Source of the DNA: Elysia chlorotica
Lineage: Eukaryota > Mollusca > Gastropoda > Plakobranchidae
Direction of reading: 5' to 3'
Assembly: GCA_003991915.1 (NCBI GenBank)
Contig: RQTK01000003.1
Coordinates: 1,094,547-1,158,546 of the forward strand
DNA: 64,000 nt
Position numbers and translations under genes: made by a program. Within the stretch, counting starts at the first letter, position 1, and each line of letters starts with the position of its first letter. The notes beneath the pieces are model-generated. The model had not been told where the DNA came from, made no database searches, and worked only from the letters and a program-made list of their open reading frames with translations. This document shows, in pieces, positions 1-26,757 of this stretch.

Positions 1-131
1 AAGAAATTGGAAACAATGATAGATCTATAAATGCGTGTCTTGAATTCTGATAGTTAACAAAAATAATGATGCTAATGTGACCAAAAAGTAAAACCAATTT
101 GGTGGGATTGAACTATAGCAGATTTCACTTA

Positions 132-370
132 AATGGCCCTGGGGTAGAACATCTGCCTTTGACGCAAAAGGTCGGTATTCCAGCCCTGGCGATTTCACTC
201 CCTCCTGGTTGGGTCAGTGTCAGTTTCATGTGACCGGCTGAGACGGGAGTCATGGTATCCCCACCCTGTCTTGTGTGTGGCAGCAAATATAATTATCAGA
301 CGTCATCTTGAGGCCCATCCACAATATAACCTATATAGAGCCGACGTTGGACGTTCAACCAACTCAACTA
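132..370 (+). mobile_element. tRNA-derived SINE, copy 1 (family with shared core)
   Basis: The segment has a degraded tRNA-like head (GGGGTAGAACATCTGCC near 140), then a core containing TGTGACCGGCTGAGAC and a GTGTGTGGCAGCA block, and a tail CCAACTCAACT. The same order recurs at 39563-39823 (minus) and 55251-55471, and in decayed form at 32920, 34775 and 63550. Repetition with a pol III-like head and a short-repeat tail is the SINE signature. Ends are approximate, and no target-site duplication is clear for this copy. Confidence 0.7.
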
Positions 371-912
371 TAACTACTAGTACTACTACTTGCCTCTTCT
401 CTCTCAACCACACACATATCTCACGTTCTAAACGGGTGGCTTTAACTCTTTGATCTCCTACTTCTAGATTTCATACTCTTGCTCGGAAATCGATCGTCAG
501 TTGCCACCCCTCTCCTCCTTCACTTTGCGAATCTTTTTTTATTGTGATCAACCTCTTTTACTGTGTAATTTTAAAGCGATGTCCCGTCAGATCTTTGGTT
601 GTCTAATTTTAAATTAGATTAAAATGAAACTTTGTTACAAGCTTTCAGGCAATTCTGGTTTGTTAGGTCCCAGGGAAGGTTTTAGTTAGTTGCTTGGATC
701 CAAGATAGTTTATTAAAAACAAAGAAGAAGAAAGATCCTGGGGCTCTTTATGATCCATTTGTTGAATGTTGTTCGTGGAGTCCAAGCTTGTTGTATTCGA
801 GTTCTAACTTCTACTATTTATTTACAGCTTATAAAAATCTGAAAATGACGTTTAAATTCATTTTTGCAAATTATGAAATGATCAATACATGTAGACTAGT
901 CACTATAGATGA

Positions 913-948
<36 letters not shown>

Positions 949-1029
949 CAACTTGTCATGCAAATCATGCCTTTTCAGCTCAAACCTTTCTACGAGCTAT
1001 GACTGGTAACTTCACAATTTAACATCACT
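371..1029. other. AT-rich stretch, no gene seen; (TA)n at 914-946
   Basis: No coding potential or family resemblance is visible on either strand. The only structure is a TA dinucleotide run of about 16 units at 914-946. It could be intron or 3' flank of PRPF31, which is transcribed leftward through this side. Confidence 0.5.
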
Positions 1030-2076
1030 AAAAAAAAAAACAACAACAGACAAACGCATTTTAAAACACTTTCGCGTAAACAATACTCGGTACAGGTATT
1101 TCCACACCTGCAAGTGCGCAATGTAACTTTTACTGTTTTCGCATATCAAACTATTTTGTTACTCTTGCTTTGCGCAAGACCGAGGTCGTTCTAAATACCA
1201 AGCACTAAATCTTTCGATATTTTTTATTTTATTTCATTGGCGTTTTCAATGAATCTAAGTAGCGATGTCACAAAAAAGGCTCACGTAGTGGCAGAACCAT
1301 TTACCAAGATAGCAGAGTTAAAATTTCATTTTTTTCGGCTGAATTAACTAGTTACAACATGTACACTGACTTAAATAATTAAAGTAACATAATTATATTT
1401 AGCACACAGTATAAGTTACGGCGTTTTCCATTGTGGCTTTTGTGGAAACGAGGGGTACTTGTTCAGACTGGAATATCCCGGAGACAAACGAACCCCTTCA
1501 AACCATCCGACATTTTCCGCTAAGATAATATGACATGACCCCCCCCCCCCCATACACCCAAAACATCCAGGAACACTCTCGTTATATTAGCGTGTCTTAT
1601 TGACATCCAAGGCCCAAAAACAAATGCATTGAAATACACAATGTATAAACGCGTGTTTATTCCGTTCAATATATTGACAAATGTAAGACCACATAGTCAT
1701 GCCACTTTATGAATCACGACACAAATACATGTTTTCAAGAAGTCTCATTTTGAAAAAAATTGGTGATTTCTCATCCGATAAATGTACTAGAAACAAGAGA
1801 ATAGATTACGAAAACTGATCCCCCCAACAGCAAACCAACTTTACAATAATAGCCCACAATGCAGAGTTACGACCGTCCCATTAATTCTGTTCAAGAGGTT
1901 TTTGCTTATTTCATCATTATTTTGACGTAGTTTTGCATGTTTTTATTTTCTGTTTTTTTTTCGGGGGGGGGGGGGGGACATACACAACTAGTACTACAGA
2001 GTTATGATATAATAAATATACATATAAATTAATAGACCGCTAGTGCACAGCCGTAAAAAAAATCTGCGAGTATGAA
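1030..2076. repeat. Duplicated 1-kb block A, copy 1
   Basis: This block matches 6985-8015 almost base for base in the same orientation, from a poly-A start to the words CTGCGAGTATGAA. The clear differences are homopolymer lengths (poly-C at 1539-1551, poly-G at 1964-1977) and about 28 extra bases near 1537-1565. No open frame, terminal inverted repeat or target duplication was seen, so it reads as a segmental duplication or an unrecognised non-autonomous repeat. Confidence 0.9.
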
Positions 2077-2204
2077 GCTGATTCCAAATATGCTATTTAT
2101 TTTAAGATTGGTTGAAAAATGTGTCTTAAAAAAACACCCCGCCAGGAACACGGACCGGGTTTGCTAACGGTTTCGATAGTGAATTAGCTCCTCCGTCAAG
2201 TAGA
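2074..2204. repeat. Block B, copy 1 (fragment of the 4433-5340 element)
   Basis: Nearly identical to 5068-5198, starting at GAAGCTGATTCC and ending in CTCCGTCAAGTAGA. It joins block A directly; the junction shares the three bases GAA with both partners. The partner copy sits inside an inverted-repeat-bounded element, so this is a truncated piece of that element. Confidence 0.88.
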
Positions 2205-2377
2205 TGGGATATATACTCAATACATTTTAACACATTGCAACAAATTCTATAAACCCTCAAAACCAAAATGCCAATTTGGAAAATAATTTACTTTCACGAA
2301 TATATTTTAATTACTGTAAGGGTGTAAATAACAAATTCTAGTCTTCAATTTTTTAAAAAGCTAACTAAGTAACTTAC

Positions 2378-3466
2378 CTTCATTTTCCTTGCCCTTCTGC
2401 CCCCTCTTTTCTTTTTGGACTGTTCAATAGGAGCAGGAAGTGGTTTTGAAAACTTAACAGGTGGTGGCTCCGTCATCTTGTCTATTTTTCCATCCAACTC
2501 TCCTCGCAATCGATCACCAACTGTTCCATCCACGCTTTCATGAAAACTGTCAACCCTGGCAGCCAATGTGCATTTTGCTGCAATAACTCGAGCTGTTTTT
2601 CTTCTCAAATCTGGTGGCATTTTTTGCACCAAATCACTGTGGTAAATAAATCCTGTATGTGGAAGAATACTTGTACTCGAGAATCCAGCAAGAGTTCTTT
2701 TCTGACTTCCAAGGAGAAGAATGTTGCACGCAGGCATTTTTGAAAGATTTGTCAGGCCTCCAGCAGTTCCCATGAGTTTTGCAGCGATAGATGCACCAAC
2801 AATGATTGAGAGATTTGGCGCAATGAATGTCATTCTTGACTCCACATAGTCAAATATTTGGCCTTTACTTCTGTTCAGTTCAATAGCCATATCGCATCCT
2901 TCCATTACTGTTGCCAAATCATCCTCTGATAGTTCAACACCTTGTGTAGTAGACGCTGTAACACTAACCACCATAATTGTGGCTGATGTGAGAATATCTT
3001 GAAGTACTTCATTGTTTTTGGACTTTTCAAGAATATTGTTGCCCAGCTCTTTCACGGTTCCAATATATTCCAATGGAGTGGGCACTAAAGATTCCAGTTC
3101 CGGGAATCTTTTACAATAAAGATCCTTTGTAAATTGGTGGATCACATTTATTTCATTGTCAATTTCAACAGTCATGTTATTTGCATCCACGATCAGTTTA
3201 TACTCTGGGTCTGCTTCAACTGGCCCAGCTACAGCGTTGCGCTTGGGTTTAGAAGAATAATATTCAATCTCAGACAATATTTTTTCAAGCTCTAAACTGT
3301 CTTTCAATTTAGCAACACTCCTTACAGTTGCATTTGATCCCTGTCGATCAATTTCCATACCAATGTCATCAACATCGTTTATTTCAGTCTCGTCTCCCTC
3401 TTCGATGGTGTCCAATTCTTCCCCTCCCTCTTCTAAATCAGCGAGCAACTCGTCAGCCAGAGACAT
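2378..3466 (-). CDS. PRPF31: Pre-mRNA-processing factor 31 (U4/U6 snRNP), 5' exon of 363 codons
   Basis: PRPF31 is a nuclear U4/U6 snRNP protein. It binds the 15.5K protein and the U4 5' stem-loop through its Nop domain and is needed to build the U4/U6.U5 tri-snRNP. The frame starts MSLADELLADLEE as in the human protein, continues through the NOSIC/coiled-coil region (about 90-200), the Nop domain (about 200-330, with SRMTFIAPNLS and KMPACNILLLG), and a basic nuclear localisation stretch KKKRGGRRARKMK at 351-363. The exon stops exactly at a GTAAGTT donor (intron from 2377 leftward); reading through would add only ten codons. From memory the human protein has about 499 residues, so some 130 C-terminal residues are missing here. 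No matching exon was found in 1-2377. The start has A at -3. All 363 codons lie in one exon, in contrast to the many introns of its neighbours. Confidence 0.96.
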
Positions 3467-3770
3467 GCTTTCGGTTTGTAATAGATCTAGATTTAACTAA
3501 TGTAATGATTCTGGTACGTGTGTGTAATATATATCTAAATGCCAAGTTTTTAGCTGTTTTTTAATTCAAAAGCGTGAAAACCAAATGTTGTAAATCAGGT
3601 TCAACACAAAAACGTCTTGTCGTCGACTGGTAGAATTCATGAAAACTTGGAAAGTGTCGAGTGAAAAAGGTTTTGTAGTCGTCTCCCCTTCGTAGTCTAC
3701 TTCCAATCAATTTCGGTAGTGTGTATTGTCTACTATGTACTGTGAAACAAAACTTAAAGTATCTATCTAG
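3467..3770. promoter_or_regulatory. Candidate bidirectional promoter between PRPF31 and a signal-peptide exon
   Basis: Only 304 bases separate the PRPF31 start (minus) from the ATG of the candidate secreted-protein exon (plus). PRPF31 must have its promoter and 5' UTR here or slightly beyond. No TATA box or initiator stands out. The assignment is inferred from gene arrangement. Confidence 0.4.
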
Positions 3771-3868
3771 ATGAGAAGCGAAACGTTGAAATCGTCGTTG
3801 TTATTGTTAATGTTGTTTTGCTATATCTTAGCTGAAGCAAAACTTGATTTTGCTGTAAAAAGACATAA
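3771..3868 (+). CDS. Candidate first exon encoding a signal peptide; gene unknown
   Basis: The ATG at 3771 opens MRSETLKSSLLLLMLFCYIL followed by AEA and KLDFAVKRHK. That is a textbook secretory signal: a short basic start, a leucine-rich core, and small residues at a likely AEA cut site. Directly after codon AAG comes GTATGT, a good splice donor at 3869, just before the frame runs into microsatellite sequence. I therefore end the exon at 3868; the open frame itself continues to 4052, but its tail is low-complexity GATA-derived sequence. No downstream exon was recognised before GPI, so the product cannot be named. It could also be a chance frame, since a hydrophobic stretch this short is not rare in AT-rich DNA. 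Confidence 0.4.
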
Positions 3869-4432
<564 letters not shown>

Positions 4433-5340
4433 CACAAAACTAGCGTTAAGGTCCCCACCGAGTGCATCCGTCTTTTGCATGGACGAGAACATCCGTGTCG
4501 GAACGACAGGAAATCTGATACGATCGCGCGCACAGTGGTTCCGTTTTTACGACCCGTTAAAAAAGGGGAGCTTTTTTCAATTAAGTTTAAGATAAGTTTT
4601 TGTGTGATCTCACGCCATTGAGCCAGTGTATTCTTGTTGCTGTAGTTTATGTCACATTTATCATACAATGCCCGCCTTTCCACTACACTAATTATTTATC
4701 AAATTTTCAGAATCCATGATATAACCAAGGAGTTCTGCATTCAAATACTGTATCAAAGTTGTTTGTTCAAAGAATAAGAACAGTGTGACGGTTTGCATAT
4801 TGCGTCACTGGTTTTCCCTTTTGTTGGTGTTGTCTGGGTTATTTTTGTACCCTTATGCAAGATCGAACTAAACTGATCTATGACAGTGCAGTCAAAGCAA
4901 AAGGTAATAAAATCTCGAGGGAAAGTGAAAAGAGATACTTTTAGGTCGCGCCGATGGAGAAATGACGTCATTTTCTTTTGTAGCCAGCGTGGTTAAGAAA
5001 AAAATTCATCAAATTTGCAAATCAGAATGTTGACAAAACGTACTTGGTACATTTAAATGTTCTTTTCGAAGCTGATTCCAAATATGCTATTTATTTTAAG
5101 ATTGGTTGAAAAATGTGTCTTAAAAAAACACCCCGCCAGGAACACGGACCGGGTTCGCTAACGGTTTCGATAGTGAATTAGCTCCTCCGTCAAGTAGACG
5201 TGACAGACTGGCGCGGATGACGGATGCACTCGGTGTGCGCTAACGGTTTCTATAGTGAATTAGTTCCTCCGTCGAGTAGACGGGACGGACTGGCACGGAT
5301 GACGGATGCACTCGGTGGAGGCCTTTAGCCTAGTTTGGCG
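4433..5340. mobile_element. Inverted-repeat-bounded element, probable non-autonomous DNA transposon
   Basis: The first 40 bases (4433-4472) and the reverse complement of the last 40 (5301-5340) agree at 33 positions, including a perfect CCACCGAGTGCATCCGTC. Such ends are typical of DNA transposons or foldback MITEs. No transposase frame is present inside and no clear target duplication was found, so the superfamily is open. A related fragment is block B at 2074-2204. The right arm holds an internal tandem repeat (5156-5319). Confidence 0.6.
5156..5319. repeat. 82-bp tandem repeat, two units
   Basis: CGCTAACGGTTTC begins units at 5156 and 5238. Both run through AGTGAATTAG and end with GACGGATGCACTCGGTG, the inverted-repeat motif of the surrounding element. 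The right terminus is therefore doubled. Confidence 0.8.
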
Positions 5341-6984
5341 ATATTTTATTTTGCAGTTTTTAACCGATTCACACCATTTGTTCAAAATTGCTTTATCATT
5401 ATGTACCACAATACAATTTAATAAACAAATTGCTTAGAATGCTTCCCTGCACCCTCTGTTCTTCGAAATCTAACTGGTGAAACATTGTATATTGTATGAT
5501 TGTATCATAATCACGAATTTAGATCTGATGAGTTTCTCTACTAAAAGAATGCTATTAATCAATCATCCTGTCAATTTTCCATTCATTCCATACGGCACCC
5601 GCATAATGCAAACTTGATTATCAATCATAGCACATAATAATATTTTTCAAAGAGAATAATGGTAAATATCCGAAGCTTTTGAAGTGTCTCGCTGTGCCTA
5701 CAGCACTCATAGCTCGCATACCTCCTAATTTTTTTTTTACTCACACTACAGTTTCATGAAGAATCGCCACATTTCCCCCTTAATGGATCTATTTTCCCCG
5801 TATAAAAAAACGGCCAAATATTTTAAAACAACAGCTACTACATAAATGTTCAAATTTTTCGACACAGGAAAACTATTAGAAGGATGAAGACTAGCTCACA
5901 TTTTTTTTTTGCTTTCTGTCCACAGAAGCACAAACAGTCCCTCAGAAGTGTACAAAGAGCATTGAGTTGCATTCCGGAAAAATGTTCACAGGCTGCGCAT
6001 TATGGCGGCGAGTCTCCGAAAACGTATTGTAATTTGTTTTTGATGGAGCAGAATAGCCTGTACTAAAAAGTATTTTTCTCATGCGCGTCGATCTTTTTAG
6101 TATGAATTGAGGAAAAATTGTCATTAATCTATATACATAATATTGTCTTCGTCTCAAACTTAGACATGCGATCAAATCCAAACCGTTCCACCCTGAAATC
6201 CCAAATTTTACAGTAAAATAACAAATGGGCCAGAGACTTTTTAGAGTCACAAAAATAATAGCATCAACGCCTAATCAGTTTGTAATTAACAGATCAGTTT
6301 AATACATTCACAGCCGGTAATAATAACGGGGCGAGGTCCAACATATTTGAATCCCAAAATCTTTAAAACTGTTCAACAAACAACAAATCGAAAGATCGGT
6401 TCACGCACAATGAATAACTTTTTTTTTTTTTAAAGCGTGCAAGTTTGTATCATGCCCACCCCACCATTTCTTGATTGGTTAATATTGTACATTCAAAAGA
6501 TAAAAAATAATCAAGCCTACTTTAAGAAACTCACTGCCTATTAAACAAGTTACTAACAGCACGTGGGTGAATTTTCTATGACTTATAAAAAATTAATGTC
6601 CAAGCAAAAGATTACAAATATCAATCAAACCGCAAAAAGAGGGGGGGGGGGGGTATAACGATTTCCTAAGGGTGTATTAAAAGAATTGGTGCATGGTTCT
6701 CTTCGTGAAAACGACTTAAGTTCCTAAAGTTACAGATAGTTTTTAGTTTTAGCACAGTTCTAGTTTATTCATAATCCTTCAGCTTTGTCAATCCCACAAT
6801 TGCCACGAATTTCTAGTATTTAATATTAATCATGAACGCGTTCTAAGTTTGTTGTCATGGAAAGGGAGCGTTTGTTTTGTGTTGAACGTGTATACTTTTT
6901 GGATGACTTTTCTAATCATTTAAAAAAAATCTGCTCCTAATTTTTATTGAATCTGTGATTTTTCAGGAGCCGCTAAAACCCCCA
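5341..6984. other. AT-rich intergenic DNA, nothing recognised
   Basis: Both strands show only short frames with no family resemblance. A poly-G run lies at 6641-6652. No repeat copy of other parts of the window was noticed. Confidence 0.5.
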
Positions 6985-7885
6985 CAAAAAAAAAAAAAAA
7001 AAACAACAACAGACAAACGCATTTTAAAACACTTTCGCGTAAACAATACTCGGTACAGGTATTTCCACACCTGCAAGTGCGCAATGTAACTTTTACTGTT
7101 TTCGCATATCAAACATTTTGTTTACTCTTGCTTTGCGCAAGACCGAGGTCGTTCTAAATACCAAGCACTAAATCTTTCGATATTTTTTATTTTATTTCAT
7201 TGGCGTTTTCAATGAATCTAAGTAGCGATGTCACAAAAAAGGCTCACGTAGTGGCAGAACCATTTACCAAGATAGCAGAGTTAAAATTTCATTTTTTTCG
7301 GCTGAATTAACTAGTTACAACATGTACACTGACTTAAATAATTAAAGTAACATAATTATATTTAGCACACAGTATAAGTTACGGCGTTTTCCATTGTGGC
7401 TTTTGTGGAAACGAGGGGTACTTGTTCAGACTGGAATATCCCGGAGACAAACGAACCCCTTCAAACCATCCGACATTTTCTACTAAGATAATATGACATC
7501 CAGATACACTCTCGTTATATTAGCGTGTCTTATTGACATCCAAGGTCCCAAAATAAATGCATTGAAATACACAATGTATAAACGCGTGTTTATTCCGTTC
7601 AATATATTGACAAATGTAAGACCACATAGTCATGCCACTTTATGAATCACGACACAAATACATGTTTTCAAGAAGTCTCATTTTGAAAAAAATTGGTGAT
7701 TTCTCATCCGATAAATGTACTAGAAACAAGAGAATAGATTACGAAAACTGATCCCCCCAACAGCAAACCAACTTTACAATAATAGCCCACAATGCAGAGT
7801 TACGACCGTCCCATTAATTCTGTTCAAGAGGTTTTTGCTTATTTCATCATTATTTTGACGTAGTTTTGCATGTTTTTATTTTCTG

Positions 7886-7916
<31 letters not shown>

Positions 7917-8015
7917 ACATACACAACTAGTACTACAGAGTTATGATATAATAAATATACATATAAATTAATAGACCGCTAGTGCACAGCCGTAAAAAAA
8001 ATCTGCGAGTATGAA
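6985..8015. repeat. Duplicated 1-kb block A, copy 2
   Basis: This is the same-orientation partner of 1030-2076. It lacks about 28 bases present in copy 1 and has a longer poly-G run (7896-7916). Beyond GAGTATGAA the two copies diverge completely, which fixes the right boundary. Confidence 0.9.
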
Positions 8016-8540
8016 ACCAGAAATCTTGGAGATATCTAATTCTTTTTATGGAGACATAAAAAAGGGAAAACATGTTTGCTGATTGTTGGTTTTTAACATT
8101 GTTTAATCCTAAACAGTCATTATGTTTGTCCCGTTATCGACCTTGACCCTGCTTAAGGGAACATTGTCAAGGACGCTCTCTGAAACTAACCTGCGAAAGA
8201 CGAGAATTTAGAGGAATCGACTAATAAGCTTATCGCCGAAAAAAAGAATTTTCAAACCAATAACCAATTCAAGGACGGTAGAATTACTCAGTAAGCTTAA
8301 TGTAAATTATTTGAAGTAACCGCACGATACTAGATCTACCTAGTTAATTAATTTTACGGGATACTTCCCCGCTTTGGAAATACCCTCTCTTTTATTCTTG
8401 CCACACTAATTTGTTCTTGCGGCCGGCTCCTTTAATACTAGGCATAATTATAGGCACGCCACCGAGGCTTGGCGTTTCAAGTTATTCTTGAACTGAGTAA
8501 GGAACGACGATGCTTTTATTCGTTCATTTTAATTACACCA
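8016..8540. other. No gene or repeat recognised
   Basis: Ordinary AT-rich sequence between duplicated block A and the AGATCT field. No coding or mobile-element signal was seen. Confidence 0.45.
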
Positions 8541-8905
8541 ATAGATCTAGATCTATCTATATTTTACGCGACTCTAGATCTAGATCTAGATCTAGACTCT
8601 AATTCTTGATCCAGAATACAATCAAAGGCCGATACCTTCTAGATCTAATCTCTAGAGATCTAGATCTAGATCTAAATCCAGATTAATAAATCTAGATTTA
8701 TAGATTTATTATCTAGATCTAGATTTCTAGATCTATTATCTATATATTACTTTGATACTGAGTTTTAGCGGAAAACCCCCACGATAAAACCCAACAAACA
8801 ACAACAAAGAAAGAAAAACACTTTCATTTTAGATCTAGATCTAGATCTAGAAATCTAAATCTAGCTACTAGTTCTAGATCCAGTACATTGGCCTTGATCT
8901 GGATA
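8541..8905. repeat. AGATCT/TCTAGA palindromic simple-repeat field
   Basis: Runs of the self-complementary hexamer AGATCT, overlapping as TAGATCTAGATCTAGATCTA, recur in at least five clusters (8541-8600, 8638-8680, 8690-8740, 8828-8850, 8855-8905). Shorter runs occur elsewhere (15720-15780). Each cluster can pair with itself or its neighbours. Confidence 0.85.
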
Positions 8906-9104
8906 AAAGACTAGATTTAGATCTATACACTTTATAGGCATTGTCATGCTTTGATTGTTATGTGTTTGTCCAAGTTGGAGATCTTAGAACTCTGTAGATC
9001 TCTATCGCTATAATTTTTGTGTTAGAAAGGGACAGCCACAAACCTAGGTCTAGCTTAGACCAACAGAAAAGACAAGTAGACAAAGACACATTTTTTTAGA
9101 CAAA

Positions 9105-9199
9105 TGACACGGACGGGGATCGAACCCGCACCTTCTACTCGGCACCCATCGCCTTGCCAAGGCGAAGACCAGTGTGCTTAACCACTCTGCCATCGGCTT
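9105..9199 (-). pseudogene. tRNA-like pol III unit, array copy 1
   Basis: The minus strand has an A-box-like TGGCAGAGTGGTTAA (9178-9192) and a B box GGTTCGATCC (9117-9126), with a T-arm-like stem around the B box. A perfect anticodon-arm-like hairpin, TCGCC-TTGGCAA-GGCGA, lies between them. The two acceptor halves do not pair, so this is a tRNA-derived or decayed unit rather than a working tRNA gene. Confidence 0.65.
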
Positions 9200-9554
9200 T
9201 CACAAAAATGAAAGCTCCTGTCAGAGGGCTTTACACACGGCTTGCCTTGACTGAGAAATCGTACTTTGCTGAGTTAGACCTGTCCGTTTTTATTACAGAA
9301 CGTGAACAAACTAGTTTCTCTATAGGATCCCGAAGTATTCATGTTAGCCAGAATAAATAATAGAATTATGATACAGAGAAGCAGGCCAACAACTATAGAG
9401 GCTTTAACAGACGGAGCTAGACCTAGGGACCAAATAATGATGCGAGCGACTGAGGGAATAAGGTGAAAATAGGTTAGAAAGGGACAGCCACAAACCTAGG
9501 TCTAGCTTAGACCAACAGATAAGACAAGTAGACAAAGACACATTTTTAGACAAA

Positions 9555-9651
9555 TGGCACGGACGGACATGGACCCATCGCACCTTCTACTCGGCACCCA
9601 TCGCCTTGCCAAGGCGAAGACCAGTGTGCTTAACCACTCTGCCATCGGCTT
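9555..9651 (-). pseudogene. tRNA-like unit, array copy 2, B box destroyed
   Basis: Same as array copy 1 except that the B-box stretch reads GGACATGGACCCATCGCACC on the plus strand instead of GGGGATCGAACCCGCACC. The rest of the unit is unchanged. The internal promoter should be weakened in this copy only. Confidence 0.6.
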
Positions 9652-10006
9652 TCACAAAAATGAAAGCTCCTGTCAGAGGGCTTTACACACGGCTTGCCTT
9701 GACTGAGAAATCGTACTTTGCTGAGTTAGACCTGTCCGTTTTTATTACAGAACGTGAACAAACTAGTTTCTCTATAGGATCCCGAAGTATTCATGTTAGC
9801 CAGAATAAATAATAGAATTATGATACAGAGAAGCAGGCCAACAACTATAGAGGCTTTAACAGAAGGAGCTAGACCTAGGGACCAAATAATGATGCGAGTG
9901 ACTGAGGGAATAAGGTGAAAATAGGTTAGAAAGGGACAGCCACAAACCTAGGTCTAGCTTAGACCAACAGATAAGACAAGTAGACAAAGACACATTTTTA
10001 GACAAA

Positions 10007-10101
10007 TGACACGGACGGGGATCGAACCCGCACCTTCTACTCGGCACCCATCGCCTTGCCAAGGCGAAGACCAGTGTGCTTAACCACTCTGCCATCGGCT
10101 T
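10007..10101 (-). pseudogene. tRNA-like pol III unit, array copy 3
   Basis: Carries the same intact A and B boxes and anticodon-arm-like hairpin as copy 1. It is the copy nearest to GPI. Confidence 0.65.
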
Positions 10102-10430
10102 TCACAAAAATGAAAGCTCCTGTCAGAGGGCTTTACACACGGCTTGCCTTGACTGAGAAATCGTACTTTGCTGAGTTAGACCTGTCCGTTTTTATTACAG
10201 AACGTGAACAAACTAGTTTCTCTATAGGATCCCGAAGTATTCATGTTAGCCAGAATAAATAATAGAATTATGATACAGAGAAGCAGGCCAACAACTATAG
10301 AGGCTTTAACAGACGGAGCTAGACCTAGGGACCAAATAATGATGCGAGCGACTGAGGGAATAAGGTGAAAATAGGTTAGAAAGGGACAGCCACAAACCTA
10401 GGTCTAGCTTAGACCAACAGAAAAGACAAA

Positions 10431-10948
10431 TTTTATAATTTTTGTGTGTATTGAGACTCATGAAAAACATTTGCTTGATTGGATGGTATGACCAAATAAC
10501 TTTAGGCCTATTTAAACAAAAAACTATTCCAACATTTATAGATCTATGCCTACAGTAGTAAAAACTGGACTGAAACACTAAAAGTAAATATATAACATAA
10601 TAGCAAACTTTAGAAAGAATGTGTACATCTGAGACACTAATACTCGTGCAAGTCCAGATACTCCTCCATAGACATCTAGATGAGATGTTGATACAAAATG
10701 TCTAGGGGCCGATTTATAATCTATTAAGCAAAATTTCAAACTTGATCTACATCTACATTTAGTTATTACATCAGAGAGTTTTTCACGCACAAGGCTGCCA
10801 GACACTTTATATAGCACGTATATAAGGTACCATCTGCATAGAAATACAGACAAATGATCATAAAAATCCATATATGCTTTCCAATATTTCAGCATCCAAC
10901 AGAGATTCTTTTCAAACCTGTGGTTCATCCTGACACTGATTTGATAAG
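10431..10948. other. GPI upstream region
   Basis: It holds the GPI 5' flank and probably the 5' UTR or promoter. A 116-codon frame on the minus strand (10578-10928) resembles nothing known to me and is likely chance. No TATA box is convincing. Confidence 0.4.

Positions 10949-26757
<15,809 letters not shown>

Larger units (their letters stand above)
9021..10430. repeat. 450-bp tandem array, three full units plus a partial fourth
   Basis: GTTAGAAAGGGACAGCCACA starts units at 9021, 9473, 9925 and 10375 (spacing 452, 452 and 450). The fourth stops near 10430. Units are nearly identical, including a 68-codon open frame on the plus strand that is probably not a gene, because it overlaps the tRNA-like segment. 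The array ends about 520 bases upstream of the GPI start codon. Confidence 0.93.

Noticed and set aside
1-2377. C-terminal PRPF31 exons on the minus strand
   Set aside because: Searched for the segment after RKMK (human ERLGLTEIRKQANRM) and found nothing; likely beyond the left edge.
9105-9199. A functional tRNA gene (anticodon loop TTGGCAA)
   Set aside because: The acceptor stem halves do not pair and the spacing between the D-arm and the anticodon arm is too long.
9154-10262. Three identical 68-codon open frames (MPRRRPVCLTTLPS...)
   Set aside because: They are read through the tRNA-like segment on the opposite strand and are identical because the DNA unit is repeated. There is no sign of coding selection.
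10578-10928. 116-codon minus-strand frame just upstream of GPI
   Set aside because: No family resemblance and no splice or start context; probably chance in AT-rich DNA.
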